From assembly GCF_021391535.1 (NCBI RefSeq), contig NZ_CP090066.1, positions 3,919,501 to 3,983,500 on the forward strand: 64,000 nt of DNA. Direction: 5' to 3'. Origin of the DNA: Aurantimonas sp. HBX-1. Lineage in GTDB: Bacteria; Pseudomonadota; Alphaproteobacteria; Rhizobiales; Rhizobiaceae. The notes beneath the pieces are model-generated. The model saw only the letters and a program-made list of their open reading frames with translations, was not told the origin of the DNA and searched no databases. Shown here one piece after another: positions 36,654-46,110 of this stretch (position 1 is the first letter of the stretch; each line of letters begins with the position of its first letter). Position numbers and translations under genes: made by a program.

Positions 36654-37802
36654 TCAGGCGGAGGCGAGCCGCGGCTCGCCCGTCCGGCGCGGGCGCGGGC
36701 CGGCGATCAGCGCGCCGAAGCGCTTCTCCAGATAGCGGTCCGACAGCATCGCCACCGCCAGCGTCGCCGCCATCGGCAGCAACCAGAAGACGTAGAAGTC
36801 GACGATGCCCGCCGGGCCGACCCAGCGGTCCCAGATGACGGTGAGGAAGACGAACTCCATCACCGGGTGCCAGAGGTAGATGCCGAAGGATACGCGCGTC
36901 ACCGGCATGGCGAAGCGCAGGGCGTTGGTCGAGTGCGGCCGCGCGGTCTCGGCCAGCGCCGTCGCGGTCAGCGATCCGGCGAGCAGCGCCAGGACCAGAT
37001 AGGCCGGCAGCTGCCCGATCATTGCCCCGACCGCCGCGGCGAGCAGCACCAGGCCGGGCACGTGCGAGCGAACATCCAGCGAGCGCCCGGCGACGATACT
37101 TGCGATGCAGGCGCCGATGCAGAAATCCGCAAATGCCCGGTAGGCCCCCATCGTGTCGGCGGTCGTCCAGTGGCCCGACGGAAAGACACCCCAGCGCGAG
37201 GCGAGCTCGAGCCCGGCGATCCAGCAGGCGGTGAACAGGCAGAGCCCCGGCAGCCCCTTCCAGCGCATGGCGACGACGATCAGCGGAAACGCCGCGTAGC
37301 AGAAGAACTCGGCGCTGACCGACCAGGAGACGTAGTTGAGCGCCAGGTGATCCGTGGCGCCGAGCGCGTGTACCGCGAGCAGATGCAGCGGCGCCGCCTC
37401 CAGCTCCCGCGCCCAGGGATAATTGTCCGCGCCGGCGAGCATCGCGGCGACCGCCACGGCGACGAAGAACAGCGTGACGATGGCGTGCAGCGGATAGAGC
37501 CGCGCGATCCGCCGCCGCACGAAGCCGCGATAGTCGGCGACGCCGCGCAGCTCGCCGCCGTAGCGCGTCGTGATGAAGAAGCCGGAGATCATGAAGAACA
37601 TGTCGAGCAGCGGCAGCAGCCGGCCGAGGAACTCGGTGCCGGCCGCCGCGCCGTAGGGCGCCGTGTACAGGAAGTGATAGGCCATGATGAGGATGGCGGC
37701 GACGAAGCGCCAGCAGTCGAACAGGCGGAAATACACGGCAGCTCCGGTCCGATGCGGGGGCAGCGCGATACGCGGGAGCCCCGACTTGGAAACGCCGTCC
37801 AT
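36654..37802 (-). CDS. OafA/YrhL-type membrane acyltransferase
   Basis: Integral membrane acyltransferase-3 family protein of 382 residues with about ten hydrophobic helices. The catalytic His region is RFVAAILIMAYHFLY, and DMFFMISGFFITTRYGG, RRRIARLYPLH, SWSVSAEFFCYAAFPL and ISFGIYLWHP-like VSFGIYLWHPVMEF follow in the family order. Such enzymes O-acylate cell-surface polysaccharides or lipids. ATG 37802 (MDGVSKSG) is preferred. The gene is inserted between dnaK and dnaJ. A dnaK terminator lies upstream, so it likely has its own promoter in the 90 bp before it. Confidence 0.9.
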   Translation of the reverse strand: MDGVSKSGLPRIALPPHRTGAAVYFRLFDCWRFVAAILIMAYHFLYTAPYGAAAGTEFLGRLLPLLDMFFMISGFFITTRYGGELRGVADYRGFVRRRIARLYPLHAIVTLFFVAVAVAAMLAGADNYPWARELEAAPLHLLAVHALGATDHLALNYVSWSVSAEFFCYAAFPLIVVAMRWKGLPGLCLFTACWIAGLELASRWGVFPSGHWTTADTMGAYRAFADFCIGACIASIVAGRSLDVRSHVPGLVLLAAAVGAMIGQLPAYLVLALLAGSLTATALAETARPHSTNALRFAMPVTRVSFGIYLWHPVMEFVFLTVIWDRWVGPAGIVDFYVFWLLPMAATLAVAMLSDRYLEKRFGALIAGPRPRRTGEPRLASA

Positions 37803-37895
37803 TGGCACTACCGACCACCCAGCGTGCAAGCGGAAGGTGAAAATTGCGTTAACAGCGCAGTCGCCACAAGGCCTGGCGCAGCCGCCGCCGGAAAC

Positions 37896-37928
37896 GAAAA
37901 AGCCCCGGCGGATGGTCCGCCGGGGCTT
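37896..37928 (-). terminator. Rho-independent terminator of dnaK
   Basis: A perfect 13-bp stem (AAGCCCCGGCGGA and its complement) with a three-base loop is followed on the minus strand by TTTTT. It lies 26 bp after the dnaK stop and separates dnaK from the acyltransferase and dnaJ. Confidence 0.95.
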
Positions 37929-37954
37929 CTTGATTGTCGAAGAGTGTTGGAGCG

Positions 37955-39883
<1,929 letters not shown>

Positions 39884-40223
39884 GAGCATTCTCCTTTGCG
39901 AGCGAGCCACCCGGGACCCTCTAAGAGGCATTCCGCCAAGGGCAGCCCCCAGAATTCTTGGAAACACCGCGGGGCCAAAACCGTTGAACAAACAGGCTCT
40001 GCGGGGCTGGCGGCTATATATGAACCGGGTTTTCGGCGCGCAAGGCGGATGGTCGCGGTTTCGTGAGGAGCAGCGTCATCCGCAGCCACCGCCGCGCCTG
40101 GTGCGCCGTGAAACGTGACCGCCGAAGGAACCGCAGCCGCCCTCGCGCGCTTTACCGACGGTAATGACCTCGGAGCGGGTGGCCCGGCCAGCCTTCGCGG
40201 GGTTCCGCAACAGGAGTTCAGTC
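39884..40223. other. intergenic region between divergent dnaK and the small membrane-protein gene
   Basis: About 340 bp. It holds the dnaK leader and the upstream region of the 24-residue protein gene, with an EcfG-like promoter (40127-40151) and a 13-bp palindrome TTACCGACGGTAA at 40152-40164. A GGAAA-N17-CGTT also occurs at 39960-39985. No other gene is seen. Confidence 0.6.
40127..40151 (+). promoter_or_regulatory. possible EcfG-type promoter of the 24-residue protein gene
   Basis: GGAAC at 40127-40131 is followed after 16 bases by CGCT, or after 17 by GCTT as in the DUF892 promoter. One base departs from the CGTT consensus. The element lies about 72 bases before the ATG at 40224. Confidence 0.35.
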
Positions 40224-40298
40224 ATGAACAGCATCATCTATATCGTCGGGCTGGTCGTCGTGGTCGCCATCGTGCTGTCGCTCATCGGCGTTCTCTGA
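40224..40298 (+). CDS. 24-residue single-helix membrane protein
   Basis: A very short gene encoding MNSIIYIVGLVVVVAIVLSL plus four residues (IGVL). Almost the whole chain is one hydrophobic helix, so it should be an inner-membrane peptide. AGGAG lies eight bases upstream of the ATG, a better ribosome-binding site than many longer genes here. Similar 'IIYIVGLVVVV' small proteins occur in other Hyphomicrobiales as I recall. A possible stress promoter precedes it. Function is unknown. Confidence 0.7.
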   Translation: MNSIIYIVGLVVVVAIVLSLIGVL

Positions 40299-40392
40299 CG
40301 CCAAGCGACTCTTCGCCGATCGAGACGAAATTCGGCCCCGCCGGCCCTGCCGGTGGGGCCGCATCGCGTCCGGGGGGGCAGTAACCTCCGGC

Positions 40393-42639
40393 CTAACCGC
40401 CGAAGATGCGCCGGAACAGCGACTCGTCGCTGGCCCGACCGCCACCGCCGACGCGTCCCTCGACCGTCACGCCCGGCGGCGGCGGGCCGTCGCTGACGAT
40501 CGCCCCGCGCGGGATGTCGCCCGGCGGCACCGGCGCCTCGTCGTAATAATAGCCGCTGTCGGGCGCGGCGGGGTCGTAGTAGCCGCCCTCGCCATAGCCG
40601 CTGTCGGCGGTCAGCGGGGCCTCCTGCTCGCCGATGCGGTAGTCGCCCGGCAGCGGCGTCGCCGGCAGTCCCTCGTGCGCGGCGACCATGAAGTCGTGCC
40701 AGGCCTCGGCCGGCAGCGTGCCGCCGGTGACCTTCTGCATGTTGGCGCCGTTGTCGTTGCCGAGCCAGACGCCGGTGATCAGGTTGGCGGTGTAGCCGAC
40801 GAACCAGGCATCCTTGAAATCCTGCGTCGTGCCGGTCTTGCCGGCAGCCTGCCAGCCCTCGAGGGCAGCCCGCTGGCCGGTGCCGGCCTCGACCACCCGC
40901 GTCAGCATGGCGTTCATCATCCCCACCACCTCGGGGGAGATAATGATCGGCGGCACCTCGGCGCCGCGCTCCCACAGCACCTTCCCGTCCTCGGTGGTGA
41001 CGCGGTTGACCAGATGCGGCGTCGCCCGGTAGCCGCCGTTGGCGAAGGGGGCGAAGGCGCCGGTCAGTTCCAGCAGCGAGACTTCCGACGTGCCGAGCGC
41101 GATCGAGGCGTTCTCGACCAGCGTCGACCCGATCCCCAGCCGGCTCGCCATCTCGATGACCGCCGGCGCGCCGACCGCCTCGACCAGGCGCGCGGCGACG
41201 GTGTTCAGCGACTGCCGCAGCGCATCGGCGAGGGTCACCGGGCCGCGGAAGCGGTTGTCGTAGTTCTGCGGCGACCAGTTGCCGATCGTGACCGGGCCGT
41301 CCTCGATCATCGTCTCCGGGCGCCAGCCCGCCTCGATCGCCGCGGCGTAGACGAAGGGCTTGAAGGTCGAGCCCGGCTGGCGCTTGGCGTCGACGGCGCG
41401 GTTGAACTGGCTCTGGGCGTAGTCCCGCCCGCCGACCATGGCGCGGATCGCGCCGGTGCCGTCGAGGGCGACGAGCGCGCCCTGGCTGACATTCTGCTTG
41501 GCGCCGTCGACGGTGGTGCGGATCGCCTTCTCGGCGGCGCGCTCGAGGCCGAGATCGATCGTCGTCTCGACGATCACGTCCTCCTTCACCTCGCCCACCA
41601 GGTCGAGGATGTCACGCATCACGACGTCGGCGGCATAGTGCTCCGCCCCGTTCCAGTAGCTGCGCGCCTTGGTCGGCTTCTGCGCCCTGGCGTCGGCGTA
41701 CTCGGCGTCGCCGATGAAGCCGGTGTCGCGCATCGCCGCGAGCACGACTTCGGCACGCGCCTTGGCGGCCTCGGGGTCCCTTGCCGGGGACAGCCGCGAG
41801 GGCGCCTTGAGCAGGCCGGCGAGCAATGCCGCCTCGGAGAGGTCGAGTTCCGACGCGGGCTTGTCGAAATAGCGCCCCGCCGCCGCCTCGATGCCGGTCG
41901 CCCCCGAGCCGAAATAGACCCGGTTGAGATACATCTCGAGGATCTGGTCCTTGGTGAACTGGTGCTCCAGCCAGAGCGCCAGCACCGCCTCCTGCAGCTT
42001 GCGCTCCAGCGACTGCTCGGGGCTGAGGAAGATGTTCTTCGCCAGCTGCTGGGTCAGCGTCGAGCCGCCCTGCACGGTCTCGCCGGCCGCCATGTTCTCG
42101 AAGAACGCGCGGACGATGCCCACCGGGTCGATGCCGTAATGGTCGTAGAAGCGGCGGTCCTCGATGGCGATGACGGCCTGCGGAACGTAGGGGCTGATCT
42201 CGTCGAGGGCGACGGCCTTGCCGCCGGTGAGGCCGCGATTGGCGAGGACGTCGCCGGCGACGGAGACGATCTTGACGTTGGGCGGCCGGTCCGGGATTGC
42301 CCAGGCCTCCTGCGGCAGCTTCACCGCGACGTAGCCGACGAGGGCCGCCACGGCGAGACCGCCGACCATCCCCAGAAGCACGAACAGCCGGAACAGGTGT
42401 CCGATGAAGCTGCGGCGCCGCCGGCCACCGCCCCCGCCGCCCGAACGGGAGGCACGGCCGCGGCGCGGCGCATCGCGGCTGCCGGACGCGGCCCCGGCCT
42501 TGGCGGACTTGCGGGAGGCTTTCCGGCGGATGTCGTTGGCGGCTGGTGGCACGGCCCGGTCCTCGGCGCTGATCCGGAACTCGTCGTCGGCCGGCGCGGA
42601 AAAGGTCGGTTCGATTCGCTCGTGCCGTTTCGCAGCCAT
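40393..42639 (-). CDS. penicillin-binding protein 1A-type peptidoglycan synthase
   Basis: Class A PBP of 748 residues that polymerises and cross-links peptidoglycan in the periplasm. A basic cytoplasmic N-terminus (about 1-75, ending in Gly/Arg runs) precedes one transmembrane helix (LFVLLGMVGGLAVAALVGYV). The glycosyltransferase domain has EDRRFYDHYGIDPVGIVRAF and GGSTLTQQLAKNIFL. The transpeptidase has the nucleophile motif PGSTFKPF, SLN in RQSLNTVAARL, and KTG in AAGKTGTTQDFKDAW. The Gly/Tyr/Pro-rich C-terminal tail (about 90 residues) is not catalytic. ATG 42639 has AAGGG upstream. A CtrA-type box lies 157 bp upstream. Confidence 0.93.
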   Translation of the reverse strand: MAAKRHERIEPTFSAPADDEFRISAEDRAVPPAANDIRRKASRKSAKAGAASGSRDAPRRGRASRSGGGGGGRRRRSFIGHLFRLFVLLGMVGGLAVAALVGYVAVKLPQEAWAIPDRPPNVKIVSVAGDVLANRGLTGGKAVALDEISPYVPQAVIAIEDRRFYDHYGIDPVGIVRAFFENMAAGETVQGGSTLTQQLAKNIFLSPEQSLERKLQEAVLALWLEHQFTKDQILEMYLNRVYFGSGATGIEAAAGRYFDKPASELDLSEAALLAGLLKAPSRLSPARDPEAAKARAEVVLAAMRDTGFIGDAEYADARAQKPTKARSYWNGAEHYAADVVMRDILDLVGEVKEDVIVETTIDLGLERAAEKAIRTTVDGAKQNVSQGALVALDGTGAIRAMVGGRDYAQSQFNRAVDAKRQPGSTFKPFVYAAAIEAGWRPETMIEDGPVTIGNWSPQNYDNRFRGPVTLADALRQSLNTVAARLVEAVGAPAVIEMASRLGIGSTLVENASIALGTSEVSLLELTGAFAPFANGGYRATPHLVNRVTTEDGKVLWERGAEVPPIIISPEVVGMMNAMLTRVVEAGTGQRAALEGWQAAGKTGTTQDFKDAWFVGYTANLITGVWLGNDNGANMQKVTGGTLPAEAWHDFMVAAHEGLPATPLPGDYRIGEQEAPLTADSGYGEGGYYDPAAPDSGYYYDEAPVPPGDIPRGAIVSDGPPPPGVTVEGRVGGGGRASDESLFRRIFGG

Positions 42640-42795
42640 CTGCAGCCCTTGTCCGAAGGGCAAGCCGGCGTGCCGGTACCCTGTCCCCACTCGATCCCCG
42701 GCCTGCCGGCCTTCGGACGAAGTCGGCGCGGCCCGGCTCGCCGCCATGGTCGAAGCGGCGAGGCGATCGCTGGGGTGGAGCCTAAATGCGGCGAA

Positions 42796-42810
42796 TTAAC
42801 GGGGCGTTAA
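42796..42810. promoter_or_regulatory. CtrA-type box upstream of the PBP1A gene
   Basis: TTAA, seven bases (CGGGGCG), TTAA: the full CtrA consensus spacing, in the 229-bp region between the MipA-like gene and the PBP1A gene. Binding is inferred. Confidence 0.5.
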
Positions 42811-42868
42811 GCAATGCGGCAGGGCCAGCCCGACCGCCGCGCGACGATGGCAGGGTCCCGCAGGAGCC

Positions 42869-43699
42869 TTACCAGAGGTCGAGCGAGAAGCGCTTGGAGA
42901 TGCCGAGGCCGAAGGTGAACTGGTTGGCGTCGCCCTCTTCGACGATCGGCGAATCCTTGGCGTCGCCCACCAGCCGCGAATAGGAGGCATCGGCATCGAC
43001 GAACCAGTCGGTGAACACCTCGTAGCGGGCCGACGCCGCGACGCCGACGCTCTTGAAGCCGCCGTCGGGATCGTAGGGCGCGAGCCGGCCGCCGGTGTTG
43101 AAGGATTCCGACGTCGTGACGCCGAAATAGGCGTCCATGTAGTCGCTCGAGGCGAAGCTGGCGGTCGGGCCGGCCTTCAGCACGATGCGCTCGGTGGGCC
43201 GCGCGATCAGGTTCGCGCCGATGTCGCCGACGAAGCCGTCGGCGCCGCCGAAGGCATAGCGCACCGCGCCGTAGATCTCGGCATGCTCCCACTCGTAGCC
43301 GGCCTTGACGCCAAGTTCGTAGGTGGCGTCGACATCGTCGAGCCCGTCCAGGCCGTCATAGTCGGAGGCGTCGCGCTCGCCGATATAGCCGAAGGAGGGA
43401 CCGACCGAGAAGCCGCGGCCGTCCTTGCCGCCGAAGGCGCCGAGGCCCGGGATGCTCAGATACTCGACGCTGATGATCGGCTGCGGGCTGAGCTGGTAGT
43501 CCTCGGCACCGTCATATTCCGGCACCACGACACCGCCGATTCCGAGGAAGAAGACGAAATCGGTGTCGCCGTAGTCGTAGGCCGCGGGCGCCGGCGGCGC
43601 CGCGTCCGGCTCGTAGGGGGCATAGACGTCCGCGGCAGCCGCGCCGAGGCTCGAGCCAAGCAGAAGGGCGAGGCCCACGGCGGCGGTGACGATACGCAT
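42869..43699 (-). CDS. MipA/OmpV-family outer-membrane protein
   Basis: Outer-membrane beta-barrel protein of 276 residues. A signal peptide (MRIVTAAVGLALLLGSSLGA) ends near AAAD. YDYGDTDFVFFLGIGGVVVPEY opens the barrel, with GFSVGPSFGYIGERDASDYDG, then TYELGVKAGYEWEH, and the terminal strand NQFTFGLGISKRFSLDLW ending in an aromatic residue. MipA in E. coli scaffolds murein synthases; OmpV relatives are porin-like. ATG 43699 is chosen at the signal peptide. It lies next to the PBP1A gene on the same strand. Confidence 0.87.
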   Translation of the reverse strand: MRIVTAAVGLALLLGSSLGAAAADVYAPYEPDAAPPAPAAYDYGDTDFVFFLGIGGVVVPEYDGAEDYQLSPQPIISVEYLSIPGLGAFGGKDGRGFSVGPSFGYIGERDASDYDGLDGLDDVDATYELGVKAGYEWEHAEIYGAVRYAFGGADGFVGDIGANLIARPTERIVLKAGPTASFASSDYMDAYFGVTTSESFNTGGRLAPYDPDGGFKSVGVAASARYEVFTDWFVDADASYSRLVGDAKDSPIVEEGDANQFTFGLGISKRFSLDLW

Positions 43700-44026
43700 G
43701 TCCTGATACTCCAGCCGTCCGCGTCTCTTCATTCGCCGGTCGAGCCGGCAGGACGCGTGATGTCCTTCGTTCATACGGTAATCTGAGTAATCGACAATCC
43801 GGGATCGCTCGCTTTGGCGCGGGTCCGCGATGTTTGCGCCGGCAGCGTTGCCCGGCGACAACAGCCGCACCATTCGGCCAAAGGATTGTAAACGCAGAAG
43901 GGCGCGGCAACCCCCTCGGCGCCGCGCCCTTCCGTCTAACCCCGCTTCCCCGTCGGACGAGTCATCGCCCAGGGAAAGTGCGGTACCCCTCATAAGTCAG
44001 ATTGCCGGCAATCCGTTAAGCTTTCC
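43700..44026. other. intergenic region between the MipA-like and M20 genes
   Basis: About 327 bp with no gene. It contains a hairpin (43897-43932) and, at its right edge, a CtrA-type box (44016-44030). It should hold the MipA promoter; I see no confident -35/-10 pair. Confidence 0.6.
43897..43932 (-). terminator. GC hairpin, possible terminator of the M20 gene
   Basis: A perfect 12-bp stem GAAGGGCGCGGC / GCCGCGCCCTTC with a 12-base loop lies about 95 bp after the M20 peptidase stop. No strong T-tract follows on either strand, so function is uncertain. Confidence 0.45.
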
Positions 44027-44030
44027 TTAA
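44016..44030. promoter_or_regulatory. CtrA-type box at the end of the M20 gene
   Basis: TTAAGCTTTCCTTAA is TTAA-N7-TTAA; read on the minus strand it extends to TTAA-N7-TTAAC, the complete CtrA consensus. It overlaps the M20 stop codon and lies about 317 bp upstream of the MipA-like gene. Confidence 0.4.
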
Positions 44031-45421
44031 GACGCGCGGCTGCCGAGCGCCTCCAGGACCCGCGCCCAGGAGCGCTGGCCCTTGTGGAAGGACGACATCT
44101 CGTACTTCTCGTTCGGCGAATGGATCGCGTCGTCGCCGAGGCCGAAGCCGATCAGCAGCGATTCCATGCCGAGCAGGTCCTTGAACTCGCCGACCACGGG
44201 GATCGAGCCGCCCATGGCGATCATCACGGCGGGCTTCGGCCATTCATCCGACAGCGCCGTGCGGGCCGCGCCGAGCCAGGGCGAATCGAAGGGCAGCTGG
44301 ATCGCCGGCGAGCCGCCGTGTTCCTCGAACTCGGCGGTGCAGTCGGCCGGCAGGCGCTCGGTGACGAACCGGCGGAAGGCGGCGCGGATCTGCTCGGGAT
44401 CCTGGCGGGAGACGAGGCGGAACGAGATCTTGGCGCGCGCCTCGGCGGCGATCACCGTCTTGAAGCCCTCGCCGGTGTAGCCGCCCTCGATGCCGTTGAA
44501 CTCGGCGGTCGGCCGCGACCAGACCTGCTCCAGCACCGAGCGGCCCTTCTCGCCGGCCGGCACCGACAGGCCGACCTCGCCGAGGAAGTCCTTTTCGGAA
44601 AAGCCGAGTCCGTCCCAGACCGCGCGGACCGCGTCCGGCAGCTCGTCGACGCCGTCGTAGAAGCCCGGAATGGTCACCCGGCCGTCGGCGTCGTGGATGT
44701 CGGCGAGGATCTTCGCCAGCACCCGCGCCGGATTCTGCGCCGCGCCGCCATAGTAGCCCGAATGCAGGTCGCGGCTGGCGGCCTTGATGGTGAGTTCTTC
44801 GCCGACCATGCCGCGCAGGCCGGTGGAGATCGCCGGCGTCTCGCGGTTCCACATGTTGGTGTCGCAGACCAGCGCGACGTCGGCCGTCAGCTCGTCCCGG
44901 TAGGATTCGAGGAAGGGGCGCAGCGACGGCGAGCCGGATTCCTCCTCGCCCTCGAGGAAGATCGTCACCGCGCAGGGCAGACCGCCCGTCTCCGCCTTGA
45001 AGGCGCGGCAGGCCTCGATGAAGGTCATCAGCTGGCCCTTGTCGTCGGCGGCGCCGCGGGCGACGATCCGCTGCGTGCCGTCCGGCATGGTGACGATCCG
45101 CGGCTCGAACGGGTCGGTATCCCAGAGCGCGACCGGATCGACCGGCTGGACGTCGTAATGGCCGTAGAAGAGGACGTGCGGCGCGCCGTCGGGCCCGGGG
45201 TGGTGGGCGACCACCATCGGATGGCCCGGCGTGTCGCGCACAGCCGCGTCGAAGCCGATCGCCGACAGGTCACCCGCCAGATATTCGGCGGCGCGCCGGC
45301 AGTCGGCGGCGTAGGCGGGATCGGTGGAGATCGAGGGAATCCGCAGGAGGTCGTTCAGCCGGTCGACCGAGCGGTCGAGATTGAGGTCGAGACAGGCAAG
45401 GACACTGTCGAGCTTGGACAT
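44027..45421 (-). CDS. M20-family dipeptidase
   Basis: Cytosolic metallopeptidase of 464 residues in the CNDP/M20 group. Zinc-site motifs are VLFYGHYDVQPVDP, RGAADDKGQLMTF and FLEGEEESGSPSLRP; DTNMWNRETPAISTGLRGMV precedes the dimerisation domain, and SIPVVGEFKDLLGMESLLIG and DDAIHSPNEKYEMSSFHKG complete the fold. It cleaves dipeptides or acylated amino acids. Start is MSKLDSVLACLDLNLD. It is a single gene. Confidence 0.93.
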   Translation of the reverse strand: MSKLDSVLACLDLNLDRSVDRLNDLLRIPSISTDPAYAADCRRAAEYLAGDLSAIGFDAAVRDTPGHPMVVAHHPGPDGAPHVLFYGHYDVQPVDPVALWDTDPFEPRIVTMPDGTQRIVARGAADDKGQLMTFIEACRAFKAETGGLPCAVTIFLEGEEESGSPSLRPFLESYRDELTADVALVCDTNMWNRETPAISTGLRGMVGEELTIKAASRDLHSGYYGGAAQNPARVLAKILADIHDADGRVTIPGFYDGVDELPDAVRAVWDGLGFSEKDFLGEVGLSVPAGEKGRSVLEQVWSRPTAEFNGIEGGYTGEGFKTVIAAEARAKISFRLVSRQDPEQIRAAFRRFVTERLPADCTAEFEEHGGSPAIQLPFDSPWLGAARTALSDEWPKPAVMIAMGGSIPVVGEFKDLLGMESLLIGFGLGDDAIHSPNEKYEMSSFHKGQRSWARVLEALGSRAS

Positions 45422-45780
45422 GGCGTGGGATCCCGGGAGAAGGTCGAGGACGTCTGCCGTCGCGCGGAGCCGCGGGCGGGCGCGTCGAGAATGCCATGCC
45501 TAGAGGACCAAGGGCCGGGGAATCAAGGGCGCAGACCGGAACGGGCGGCCGTTTCCACCGCCGATGACGGCGGCATCGGCAGATCGCGGGCAAACGTGAC
45601 GCCGGAAGACCGTCGGGCGGTCACGCAAGAATGGAGGGATATCCTCAAAAGCAAAGAGAGCCGCCGCGGCCTGGAGGGGGATACACCGCGACGACTCCCT
45701 TGCTTTCTGCGAGCGACGGTCCCGGAGAGGGGGAAAGAGGACCGGATCGCTCTAATTCGGCCCAGAGCGGGGGACGTGCT
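45422..45780. other. non-coding stretch upstream of a possible small gene
   Basis: This is the first part of a 689-bp gap between the M20 gene and polA. I see no recognised gene, RNA or repeat. A short palindrome GAGGGATATCCTC (45633-45645) is unassigned. Confidence 0.4.
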
Positions 45781-45891
45781 ATGGCCGAACACGGCACCGT
45801 TGATGCCGTCCCCAGCAAGATGCGACTCGCCCATAGGGAAATCAAGACCGCGCTCGCGCGCGTTCGTCACAACGGCGTGAAGATTTATTAA
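45781..45891 (+). CDS. possible 36-residue basic small protein
   Basis: A short frame starts with ATG after a GGGGGA run, encoding MAEHGTVDAVPSKMRLAHRE and 16 more residues ending NGVKIY. It is basic in the second half. I recognise no family. The frame extends upstream for 50 more codons without a better start. The TAA stop is followed at once by ACCGACGGTAA. Support is only the ribosome-binding-like run and the position in an otherwise empty region. Confidence 0.25.
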   Translation: MAEHGTVDAVPSKMRLAHREIKTALARVRHNGVKIY

Positions 45892-46110
45892 CCGACGGTA
45901 ACAAACACAGAGTAGTGGCGAAACGCAAGAGGGTTTGACTGACGCAAGGTCAATTTTCGTGCTCAGTGGCCTGGTCGTCGGCAGTCGGCGGAACCGCCCC
46001 GCCTCTCCCGATCGCGAAAGTCCACGACCGGGTCCCGGCCGATCCGGGCGCCGGCCAGAGTCACGACACGGCCGATGGACTTGCGCGAAGACCCGCGATA
46101 CCACCGGCGC
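45892..46110. other. upstream region of polA
   Basis: It contains ACCGACGGTAA (from 45891) and the inverted repeat TTGAC-N9-GTCAA at 45935-45953. No clear promoter is seen. An in-frame ATG at 46075 could extend PolA by 12 residues. Confidence 0.4.

Noticed and set aside
39960..39985. GGAAA-N17-CGTT as an EcfG promoter
   Set aside because: One mismatch in the -35 and more than 230 bp from the next plus-strand gene; the element at 40127 is better placed.
39884..40223. A heat-shock (RpoH) promoter or CIRCE element before dnaK
   Set aside because: CTTGG-type strings occur but without a CCAT-like -10 at proper spacing; no TTAGCACTC repeat exists.
45935..45953. TTGAC-N9-GTCAA inverted repeat before polA as an operator
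   Set aside because: Only five bases per arm; expected by chance in 64 kb.
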